Shown here piece by piece: positions 17,846 to 25,475 of a stretch of DNA of 64,000 bases. This DNA is from Gordonia pseudamarae (GTDB taxonomy: Bacteria; Actinomycetota; Actinomycetes; Mycobacteriales; Mycobacteriaceae), in NCBI RefSeq assembly GCF_025273675.1, contig NZ_CP045809.1:2604001-2668000 (forward strand). The letters run 5' to 3'. Position numbers and translations under genes: made by a program. The number at the start of each line of letters is the position of its first letter. Within the stretch, counting starts at the first letter, position 1. The notes below the pieces were generated by a model. It searched no databases and was not told the origin of the DNA. It saw only the letters and a program-made list of their open reading frames with translations.

Positions 17846-19277
17846 AGTAGTGCCCCATAGAGTGGTGTAACTCGGTGACCAGGACCGTGGCCGGCAGCGT
17901 GTGGCTGTCGGGCAGGGAAGCGGTCACCGTGTGATCCTTCGAGTCAACCTCTCACAGAATCCTCGAATGGAGTCATCACGATGACCGCACCCCACATTGT
18001 CGACCCGGCCGGCCTGTTGAGCCAAGCTCTGACCGACGCGTCACCGGATCTGATGCGCGAGCTGCTGCAGACAGTGATTAACGCCCTGCTGTCTGCGGAT
18101 GCCGACGCCGTGTGCGGCGCCGAATGGGGCCGCCGGTCCGAAGAGCGCACCAACTACCGCAACGGCTACCGCCACCGACCCTCGATACCCGCGTAGGCAC
18201 CATCGACGTCGCCGTGCCCAAGCTCCGGTCGGGCACCTACTTCCCGAGTGGTTGCTCGAACGCCGCAAACGCGCCGAGTCCGCGCTGATCACCGTGGTCG
18301 CTGACTGCTATCTCGCCGGGGTCTCGACCCGCCGGATGGACAAGCTGGTCAAGACCCTGGGCATCGATTCGTTGTCGAAGTCGCAGGTCTCCCGCATGGC
18401 CGAAGACCTCGACGAACAGGTTGCCGCGTTTCGTCACCGCCGACTGGACGAGGCCGGCCCGTTCACGTTCGTCACCGCGGATGCGTTGACGATCAAGGTC
18501 CGGGAGAACAAGCAGGTCGTCAAAGCCGTCGTGCTGCTGGCTACCGGAGTCAACGGTGACGGTCATCGTGAGGTGCTCGGCATGCAGGTCGCCACCAGTG
18601 AGACCACAGCCTCGTGGAACACCTTCTTCGCCGACCTCGTGGCCCGCGGCCTGGGCGGAGTTCGCCTGGTGACTTCCGATGCCCATGCCGGGCTCATCGA
18701 GGCGATCGCAGCGAACCTACCGGGAGCGGCCTGGCAACGCTGCCGCACCCATTACGCGGCGAATCTGATGGCGGTGTGTCCGAAGTCGATGTGGCCAGCA
18801 GTCAAGGCCATGCTGCACAGCGTCTATGACCAACCCACTGCTGGTGCGGTCAATGCCCAGTTCGACCGACTCATCGAATACACCGAAGACCGCCTACCCG
18901 ACGTCGCCGAACACCTCGGCGACGCCCGTGAAGACCTGCTGGCATTCGCCGCGTTTCCTGATGACGTGTGGCGCCAGATCTGGTCCAACAACCCCACAGA
19001 ACGACTCAACCGCGAGATCCGGCGCCGCACCGACGTCGTAGGCATCTTCCCGAACCGCGATGCCATCGTCCGGCTCATCGGAGCAGTGCTCGCCGAGCAG
19101 ACCGACGAATGGGCCGAAGGCCGCCGCTACCTCGGCCTCGAAGTGCTCAGCCGCTGCCGGCTGACCGTCACCGACACCGACCACACACCGGAGGTGAACA
19201 CCGACCCACTGATCCAACTACCCGCCTGACCACCTACGAAGGACCACAACCAGTTACACCACTACGCGGGACTTGAC
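17846..19277 (+). mobile_element. IS256-family insertion sequence, 1432 bp
   Basis: Bounded by the 9-bp duplications at 17837-17845 and 19278-19286. Near the ends are inverted copies of AGTGGTGTAACT (17861-17872, and complementary at 19252-19263), about 15 bp inside each edge. The outermost 15 bp match only in part (common CCC and GT positions). Length and an 8-9 bp duplication fit IS256. It carries one transposase gene, disabled by frameshifts. Confidence 0.85.
17981..19229 (+). pseudogene. IS256-family transposase with two frameshifts
   Basis: The protein would be about 415 aa. It reads in one frame from ATG 17981 to about 18182 (RTNYRNGYRHRP), in a second from 18184 to about 18242 (DTRVGTIDVAVPKLRSGTYF) and in a third from there to the stop at 19229 (PEWLLERRKRAE onward). 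Each switch equals loss of one base. The DDE motifs are intact in the last part: VTADALTIKV, VTSDAHAGL and NNPTERLNREIRRRT. The two lesions within 65 bp stop production of full-length transposase. They may be real or a local sequencing error. Confidence 0.85.
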
Positions 19278-19286
19278 CGGACGGCG
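19278..19286 (+). repeat. Right copy of 9-bp target-site duplication
   Basis: CGGACGGCG, identical to 17837-17845. Confidence 0.85.
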
Positions 19287-19697
19287 TTCCTGTCACGGGT
19301 CGCCGTCGAACGGTTCCTCGGCTACATGCACTCGCAGCACGAACGGATGCTCGGCCAGGCCGGACGCAAGGTGCCGAACCGGCCCGAACTGATCGAACGG
19401 TTCGGCTGGGACGTCAAGTACGGCTCGCACGCGCTGCGGCTGGCGTACCAGGGTCACGAACTGGCGAGCACGGGCCACCTCACGTTGCCGATGCCCGCCG
19501 ACCAACGTGAACGGGTGCTCTCGGTCAAGCGTGGCGAGGTGCCGCGAGCTGAGGTGTCGGCCCAGATCACCGACCTGGAGTCGCGGGTGCGGGCGCTGCT
19601 CGATGAGGATCGCTCACCACTTCCCGGGCACGCCGACGCCGACCGCATCAGTACGTGGGCCGTCGACGCCCAGCGCAGGCACTGGGGCTGGGCATAG
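19278..19697 (+). pseudogene. RlaP-type nucleotidyltransferase, 3' part (after the IS)
   Basis: From the second copy of the duplication the frame continues RTAFLSRVAVERFLGYMHSQ. It goes on through VPNRPELIERFGWDVKYGSH, which is typical of the helical C-terminal half of RlaP proteins, and AYQGHELASTGHLTLPMP to the stop at 19697. It has no start of its own near the junction. A strong hairpin follows 7 nt after the stop. Confidence 0.85.
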
Positions 19698-19703
19698 GTT
19701 TGT

Positions 19704-19734
19704 GGTTGTGGCGGGATCATCCCCCGCCACAACC
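19704..19734 (+). terminator. Hairpin terminator after the RlaP gene
   Basis: Perfect 12-bp stem (19704-19715 with 19723-19734) and a 7-nt loop. It begins 7 nt after the nucleotidyltransferase stop. No T-run follows on the plus strand, so termination would rely on the stem alone. Confidence 0.6.
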
Positions 19735-19788
19735 ATGATCGGCCACCGGTCACCGCGTGGGTACGGCGAGAATCAGCGGCACGGGAAG

Positions 19789-20106
19789 CTATCCGCTCGC
19801 CCTGGAATCCCACGCACGCCAGAGTTCGGCGTACCGCCCTTGTACCGCGACAAGTTCTGTGCGCGTTCCGGACTCGACGACCACTCCGTGATCGAGTACG
19901 ACGATCCGGTCGCCGCCAGCGGCCTGGGTGAGTCGATGCGCGACGACCAGGGCAGTGTTGACGCCGGACGCAACCAGCCGGTCAGGGCTGAGACTCCCAC
20001 CCCGCGGCGGGCTGCCCACTGACGGGCGCAACTGATACGCCAACTCCTCCCACGCTCTGGCTTGGCTTCCCTCGTGAGACCGGATCTCACTCAAACGAAT
20101 CGACAT
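19789..20106 (-). pseudogene. Remnant joining two gene fragments: P-loop NTPase start and ABC transporter end
   Basis: A 105-codon frame with two unrelated ends. Residues 1-28 (MSIRLSEIRSHEGSQARAW and on) resemble the conserved start of large defence-associated NTPases, where a GSQ-x-FEEL-like motif is common. Residues from about 49 (NTALVVAHRLTQAAGGDRIV and on, to YAELWRAW) are the H-loop and C-terminus of an ABC exporter ATPase of the CydC/MsbA type. The piece between is low-complexity. The simplest reading is a deletion that fused the head of one gene to the tail of another. It should not be active. Confidence 0.6.
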
Positions 20107-20155
20107 ACGCTGAGAGCTCTCAATCTGTGCATGGTGGGCGCCGCCGCATGGCTGC

Positions 20156-20830
20156 TCATGGCTTGGATGTCAGGGCTGAGGGGATGGCCGACTTCTCGGC
20201 GATCCAAGATCCGGCTTCTGGATGAACCCAGCGCGCGAGCTCGACTGCGATGCCGAGGTCGCGGGCAAGGTTTCGACGATGGATCGGCTCATGATGAGCA
20301 GCTCTGTTGCGCACAAGCATGAGATCGGCCATGTGACGTTCGACTTTGCGGCGCCGGTCACGTAGATCGACGTCGCCTCCAGGGAACGCGTTGTGCAGCG
20401 CCGGGACCCAGAGGCTTGCGTGGTAACGCTGGGCGGTGAGGTATCGCCAGAAGCCGAAGCTGAGCTCGGCGACCACCTTGCCATGTGCGAGCGCTGCCCG
20501 TCCGTAACTCGTGGCGCGGTTGCGGGCCTTGTCGATGTCAGCTCGCCCGCGCGAGTCGAGTGGGCAGACATCCAGCCACGACCGCATGCCACGGCCGCTC
20601 GCCCAAGCGACGAGTTGGGCGTCGAGAGCGTTGCAGATGACTACCTCAACCATGGCAGTGGTCTGCATGATGGCGGCGGACGCTGTCAGGTTCCATTCGT
20701 AGAGACCGAGCGCGCAACCGAGATCCTGATCGCAACTGGCGAGATAGGAGCGCAGGCGGTCGGCCGTCAGGAGATCACGGATGGTCTCGGGTCGCCATGC
20801 CCGGCCACTGTCCGCCGCGATGTTTGACAT
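20156..20830 (-). CDS. Abi-like protein (Abi_2 / AbiD-AbiF family, HEPN)
   Basis: 224 aa. ADRLRSYLASCDQDLGCALG, the helical middle, FWRYLTAQRYHASLWVPAL and LMLVRNRAAHHEPIH follow the order of the Abi_2 family (AbiD, AbiF), known for phage abortive infection. R174-x4-H179 in RNRAAH is the HEPN ribonuclease motif, so RNA cleavage is the likely activity. AGGGAG stands 9 nt before the ATG at 20830. It is a single gene without a visible antitoxin, next to remnants and upstream of tRNA-fMet, in a region with RNA repair genes. Whether it is active in defence is inference. Confidence 0.78.
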   Translation of the reverse strand: MSNIAADSGRAWRPETIRDLLTADRLRSYLASCDQDLGCALGLYEWNLTASAAIMQTTAMVEVVICNALDAQLVAWASGRGMRSWLDVCPLDSRGRADIDKARNRATSYGRAALAHGKVVAELSFGFWRYLTAQRYHASLWVPALHNAFPGGDVDLRDRRRKVERHMADLMLVRNRAAHHEPIHRRNLARDLGIAVELARWVHPEAGSWIAEKSAIPSALTSKP

Positions 20831-21235
20831 TCCCTAGATTCTCCCTAAAGTTGTCAACGAAGACCCCGGAACGATCCCTGGCCTTGGCCACATCGCCGGG
20901 GTTACGCCTTTCCCGGCCCCGCGAAACCCGGCGCTTAGGCTCAACAGGCCTTCGGGGGTAAGTGCTGGCGCGCACCCGCTGAGCCTAACCACCGGGTCCG
21001 ACAAGAGCGCAGCACCACTCCGTATCACAAGTACCTGAGTTACATGCCAAGGGTCGCGACTGGTCGTGATCATCATGGCCTCGGCCGGTCGGACGTAGTG
21101 GTTGAGCAACGTGTCACGACCCCGGGGTCGTGTTTGCGCGGCGATCCTGTCGATCGGTGCCCCGTTGACGGCGACGGTGGCGGCATGTCCGTCAACAACG
21201 TCCTGACCCGCAACAGCTAACCCACCTACCGTGGG
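20831..21235. other. Gene-poor stretch between the Abi gene and tRNA-fMet
   Basis: No convincing gene. A plus-strand frame ends at 21220 (about 60 codons, ending NNVLTRNS). It has no recognisable similarity and no clear start, and could be the tail of a lost gene. Palindromic GC-rich pieces are present (20908-20990 area), but no repeat of the tRNA 3' end is seen. Confidence 0.5.
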
Positions 21236-21272
21236 AAAAAGAAAGAACCACGGCCCCTGAGGACCGTGGTTC
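21236..21272 (-). terminator. Rho-independent terminator of tRNA-fMet
   Basis: On the minus strand a 9-bp stem (21272-21264 with 21253-21245) and 10-nt loop are followed directly by TTTCTTTTT. It lies 14 nt after the tRNA. This is the clearest intrinsic terminator in the window. Confidence 0.85.
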
Positions 21273-21286
21273 CAACAATCTAACTT

Positions 21287-21363
21287 TGGTAGCGGGGACA
21301 GGATTTGAACCTGCGACCTCTGGGTTATGAGCCCAGCGAGCTACCGAGCTGCTCCACCCCGCG
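21287..21363 (-). tRNA. Initiator tRNA-fMet (CAT)
   Basis: 77 nt including encoded CCA. Initiator features are all present: unpaired 1-72 (C against T), A11-T24 in the D stem and three G-C pairs at the base of the anticodon loop (CTGGG-CTCATAA-CCCAG). The T arm is GCAGG-TTCAAAT-CCTGT. It lies 50 bp after the Pnkp stop on the same strand. Its 3' end points toward the region of remnants, as is usual for tRNA genes used as integration sites. Confidence 0.95.
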
Positions 21364-21413
21364 TTGACGTGAAGAACCTTACGGGGGTGGGGTGGCAAAA
21401 CACAAATCGGCTG

Positions 21414-23978
21414 CTAGAGGCGTGAATCCACCGGCTCGGACTCGAGGGCGAGGACCGCGAAGACGCACTCGTGGACCTGCCAGAGCGGGGCGCCGTCGAC
21501 GTGCCGGGACAGCGCTTCGCGGCCGAGCTGGTATTCACGCATCGCCATCGACCGTTTGTGTTTGAGTTCCCGCTTGCGCAGGCGGCCGAGGTCATCGAGA
21601 TAGGACTGGCCGTAGATGATCCGCAGGTACTCGCGGCCGCGCACCTTGACGCCAGGTGGAACGAGGTGGTTCTTGTCGTCACGGGTCAGGTTGGCGGACG
21701 GCTTGACCACCATGCCTTCCCCTCCCGCCGCGGTGAGGTCCGCCCACCAGCGGGCACCCGCGGCGCACGAGGACGCATCGCCGGTCGACACCGGCAGCCA
21801 CTGCGTTGGCGTGAAGACGTCCGGTCCGGCGGCGGCGAGGGCTTCGGCGATGTCGAGGTGCCAGGTGTGCGGACGGTCTGCGAATGTCTGCGCGCCGTCG
21901 GCGTTTCCGGCGGCCAGAACCTCGAACGGTGCGATCCGCACATCGTCGATACTCGCACCGGCATCGACGTATTGCGCGTATGCGGCGGTGAACGCGGCCC
22001 GGTCCCGACGGTCGCGTTCACACCGGTCCGAGAGCGCACCGACGTCCAGGCCGCGGGCGGTGGCCCGGGCCAGCTCCGCCGCCAGCACATCGGCCTGCGA
22101 CTGTCCCGCCGCCGCGACCTCGGCGAACTGTTCGCGGATCAGCTGCTCGCCCTTGATGTTCCACGGCAACAGCTCGGCGTCCAGGATCAGCCAGTCCGAT
22201 CCCAACAGGTCCAGAACACCGTGCGCCGCGTCGAGTGCCCGGGAAATGATTCCCGCGGTGGTGGCGGCATCGAAGAACGGGCGGCCGGTGCGTGTGTACA
22301 GGGCGCCGCACGTGCCGTCGGTCACCCCGAACACCCGCCGGGCCGCATCGCCCCGGGTGAGGACCAGCACCGCCCGCGAACCCATGTGCTTGCGTTCGCA
22401 GATCACCTCGGCCACACCGAGATCGGCGTAGTACCTGAACGCGCCCGCCGGGTCCTCCAGCAGATTCTCGTCCAGCGCACCGACCGGGCTCATCGTCGGC
22501 GGCAGATAGCGCACCCAGCGCGGGTCGATCGCGAAGCGTGACACAATCTCCAGCGCCGACGCCGAGACCTCCTCCCGCACAGTCAGTGCCGGTCCGAACC
22601 TGGTGTGTACGATCCGCTTGCCGGCCACATCGTCAAGATGCAGTTCGGCACGCATCAGCAGGTCGATGTCGGTCTCTCCGTAGCCCATCGGCCGCCCGCC
22701 CGGCCAGTGCACCGCGGTGGCCGGCACGTCGACGACCGCCAGCTCCGGATACCGCAACGCCGTCAACCGTCCGCCGAACACACACCCGGTGTCGATGCAC
22801 AGGGTGTTGTTGACCCACCCGACATCGGTGACCGGGGTGTGGCCGTACACCACGCGCGCCGGGCCGCGATAGTCACGGGCCCAGTTGCCGCGCACCGGGT
22901 AACCCCAGCGGTCCTTCTCCCCCGTCGTCTCCCCGTACATGGCGAGGCTGCGCACCCGCCCGGACGACCGATTGTGGTAGCGCTGCGCCAAACCGGCGTG
23001 CGCCACGACGAGTTTCCCGTCATCGAAGACATAGTGGGAGACCAGCGAATCGAGGAAGGCGATCACCTCGTCGACGAACTCCGGTGACTGCGCCCGCAAC
23101 TGGGCGACGGACTCGGCAAGCCCGTGCGTCAGCGCGGGTGAGTCGGGCGAGACGGAATCGGTACCGCGCGCGCGGCCGGGTCTTCGCGCACCACCGCTCC
23201 GCTGCAGCACCTTGATCAGCTTCTCCTCGTGGTTGCCACGCACACACCACGCATTGCCCGCCGCAACCAGATCCATCACCCGCCGCAACACTCCCGGCGT
23301 ATCCGGGCCGCGGTCGACGAGGTCGCCGACGAAGATCAGCTTCCTTCCGTCCGGGTGGGCGTTGCCGACCCAGCCGAGCCGGTCGAGCAGGGTGTCGAGT
23401 TCGGCACGACAGCCGTGGATGTCGCCGATCAGATCGAACGGGCCACGCACATCGCCTACGTCACTGAACAGCGCGGTGCGGGTGATCCGGGTGGCGTCGA
23501 TCGTCTCGACACCATCGAGTACGTGTACGAACCGAAACCCTTCCTTGCGCAGGTTCCGTGCGTGCTGTTTGAGCAGTTTGTGCTGCCGCACAACAACACC
23601 GGCATCGATACCGGCACGATCCTGCGAGCGATGCCTCAGCTCCGCGAGCGGCACGTCGAGCACGACGGCCACGGCGAACACATCGTGTTCCTTCGCCAGA
23701 TCCAGCAGGCCGCGCCGGTCCTCGGGACGCAGCGAAGTGGCGTCGACCACCGTCAGCAGCCCACGGCGAAGGCGCCGCCCGGCGACGTCGTAGAGGGCGT
23801 CGAACGCATCGACGGTCGCCGCCTGGTCGGTCGGGTCGTCGGACACCATCGCCCGGAAGGTATCGGACGAGAGCACCTCGGTGCCCCGGAAATGTGCACG
23901 GGCGAAGGTCGATTTGCCCGACCCGGTCACGCCGACCAACACCACCAGGCACAGTTGCGGCATCTCGATGGTCGTCAT
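21414..23978 (-). CDS. pnkp: Pnkp, polynucleotide kinase-phosphatase-ligase of bacterial RNA repair
   Basis: 854-aa three-domain enzyme. Kinase domain: P-loop GVTGSGKST at residues 16-24 and LSSDTFRAMVSD. Phosphatase domain (binuclear metallophosphoesterase): GDIHGC near residue 188, GDLVDRGPDTPG, RGNHEEKL, and later VYGHTPV and DTGCVFGG. Ligase domain (nucleotidyltransferase): ERKHMGSRAVLVL with the adenylated Lys, and GEGMVVKP with the metal/adenylate Lys. This matches Clostridium thermocellum Pnkp in order and length. The enzyme heals and seals RNA cut by ribotoxins. The ATG overlaps the hen1 stop by 4 nt, so it is the second gene of the operon. Confidence 0.95.
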   Translation of the reverse strand: MTTIEMPQLCLVVLVGVTGSGKSTFARAHFRGTEVLSSDTFRAMVSDDPTDQAATVDAFDALYDVAGRRLRRGLLTVVDATSLRPEDRRGLLDLAKEHDVFAVAVVLDVPLAELRHRSQDRAGIDAGVVVRQHKLLKQHARNLRKEGFRFVHVLDGVETIDATRITRTALFSDVGDVRGPFDLIGDIHGCRAELDTLLDRLGWVGNAHPDGRKLIFVGDLVDRGPDTPGVLRRVMDLVAAGNAWCVRGNHEEKLIKVLQRSGGARRPGRARGTDSVSPDSPALTHGLAESVAQLRAQSPEFVDEVIAFLDSLVSHYVFDDGKLVVAHAGLAQRYHNRSSGRVRSLAMYGETTGEKDRWGYPVRGNWARDYRGPARVVYGHTPVTDVGWVNNTLCIDTGCVFGGRLTALRYPELAVVDVPATAVHWPGGRPMGYGETDIDLLMRAELHLDDVAGKRIVHTRFGPALTVREEVSASALEIVSRFAIDPRWVRYLPPTMSPVGALDENLLEDPAGAFRYYADLGVAEVICERKHMGSRAVLVLTRGDAARRVFGVTDGTCGALYTRTGRPFFDAATTAGIISRALDAAHGVLDLLGSDWLILDAELLPWNIKGEQLIREQFAEVAAAGQSQADVLAAELARATARGLDVGALSDRCERDRRDRAAFTAAYAQYVDAGASIDDVRIAPFEVLAAGNADGAQTFADRPHTWHLDIAEALAAAGPDVFTPTQWLPVSTGDASSCAAGARWWADLTAAGGEGMVVKPSANLTRDDKNHLVPPGVKVRGREYLRIIYGQSYLDDLGRLRKRELKHKRSMAMREYQLGREALSRHVDGAPLWQVHECVFAVLALESEPVDSRL

Positions 23979-25333
23979 GGCTTGTCTTCCTTGTCGATTC
24001 GGGTGAACACGGCGGTCTGTGTCGGCGGCCCCACCTTTGGGTCGTCGTCGCCGACACCCCCTAACTCCACCGCGTATCGGTACCGTTCGGCGACACCGGC
24101 GGCCCAGCCGGCGAACTCGTCACGGGTGAACTCGAAACGGTGGTCGCGATGGCGCAATTCGCCGTCGGCGAGCCCGAACACGATGTTGTGTTCGCGGTTC
24201 GGAGTGGTGACGACGACGGTGCGCGGCGCCATCGCGTCGAACACCGAATACTCGGCCACCGCCAGACGGTCGGTGTCGATGTGCTCGATCACCTCCATCA
24301 ACACGACAGCGTCGAAACCGCGACAGCGTGGATCGGTATACATCAATGACGATTGCCACACGGCCACCTCACGCAGACGGGCCAGCCGCGCCGATGCTCT
24401 GTTCAGCTCCGTCACCGACACATCGACACCGGCGAGACGGCCGGCAAAACCGTCGGACACCAAACCCGCCAACAGCTTTCCCTCACCACAACCGACGTCG
24501 AGAACCGAGCGCGCACCCGACCGGAGAACCAGCTCCGTGACCGCGTTCCGGCGTTGCCGGGCCAGTGGCTCACGGTAGGGCCGCGACCGGTCGTCGTCGG
24601 CTGCCGCCGCACCGGGATCCGCGGCGTCGCCGAAACGCAACGCGGCCCGCTCGGTCAGCGGACGGATTCGTTTGAGGTATCCGCGGACGATCTCACCACG
24701 GCGGGGATGATCACCGAGCCAGCCGTCGCCGAGCCGGTCGAGCTTGTCCACCTCGTCGTCGTCGACGAAATAGTGTTTGTCGTCGGCCAGTACCGGCAGC
24801 AGCACCGCCAGCTGCCGCAACGCATCACGCAGCGTCGACCGCCCGCGCAAGGTGATGGTGCCGTGCGCCGAATCACCCCATGGCACCGGACTCAGCGGCT
24901 GCCGCGCGACACCGACATCCCAGCCGATCGGGCCGAACAGATCCGCGGGCGAGGACGCACTGCGCAACGGCACCGCCGCGATAGTGATCGTCACCTCCCA
25001 CACATGGCTCACCAGATCGGGCCTGGTGACGGCCCGCCCGGCGATCGTGTCGCCGAACACCTTCCCCAATGCCACCACGAACCGCGACGACGCCTCGTCG
25101 GCGAGCGCGTTCACATACGGGCTGACGCCGCTCGACTTGTCCGGCCGCACACCGGCACCGTCGACATGCAGCACCACCCGGCACCGCTGCGCCGTCGCCT
25201 CCGAATAGAACACGGTCGCCGTACCCTGCGTTGTCGCAAACGTCTGCACCCGGTCCGGATGCTTGTGCAGCAGGAATCCCAGATCGGTGGCGGGCCGTGC
25301 ATCGTCTCCGGTGACTTCGATAGTGGCAATCAC
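23975..25333 (-). CDS. hen1: Hen1, RNA 3'-terminal 2'-O-methyltransferase
   Basis: 452 aa. The N-terminal half (residues 1-230) is the bacterial Hen1-specific domain that also activates the Pnkp ligase in characterised systems. The C-terminal half is the methyltransferase. SAM binding is at SVLDVGCGEGKLLAGL near residue 285. The metal site is EVIEH with the later HRDHRFEFTRDEF, giving the family's Glu/His ligands, and TTPNREHN lies between. It marks the 3' end at a break with a 2'-O-methyl group before sealing, so repaired RNA resists a second cut. GTG start. Operon hen1-pnkp. Confidence 0.95.
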   Translation of the reverse strand: MIATIEVTGDDARPATDLGFLLHKHPDRVQTFATTQGTATVFYSEATAQRCRVVLHVDGAGVRPDKSSGVSPYVNALADEASSRFVVALGKVFGDTIAGRAVTRPDLVSHVWEVTITIAAVPLRSASSPADLFGPIGWDVGVARQPLSPVPWGDSAHGTITLRGRSTLRDALRQLAVLLPVLADDKHYFVDDDEVDKLDRLGDGWLGDHPRRGEIVRGYLKRIRPLTERAALRFGDAADPGAAAADDDRSRPYREPLARQRRNAVTELVLRSGARSVLDVGCGEGKLLAGLVSDGFAGRLAGVDVSVTELNRASARLARLREVAVWQSSLMYTDPRCRGFDAVVLMEVIEHIDTDRLAVAEYSVFDAMAPRTVVVTTPNREHNIVFGLADGELRHRDHRFEFTRDEFAGWAAGVAERYRYAVELGGVGDDDPKVGPPTQTAVFTRIDKEDKP

Positions 25334-25475
25334 TTCGCAACTGTACGACGCTGTGCAACTGATTTGCCTGCGACTACAGCGCAGCTGTCAGCCGACCGCG
25401 GCATCGGTGTGCGAGCCACGTCGTCGTTGACCGGACCGACGATCGTGGGGTCGGCCCGGCCTCCGGGAGCGGCCG

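Noticed and set aside
17846..17880. IS ends placed at the conserved AGTGGTGTAACT inverted pair
   Set aside because: No flanking duplication exists at that boundary; the exact 9-bp duplication 15 bp further out restores the interrupted gene, so the outer boundary was used.
21040..21220. Plus-strand frame ending NNVLTRNS before tRNA-fMet
   Set aside because: No start with a ribosome site and no recognisable similarity; reported only as part of the gene-poor stretch.
20831..21286. Attachment-site repeat of the tRNA-fMet 3' end
   Set aside because: I looked for a second copy of the last bases of the tRNA between 19.7 and 21.3 kb and did not see one.
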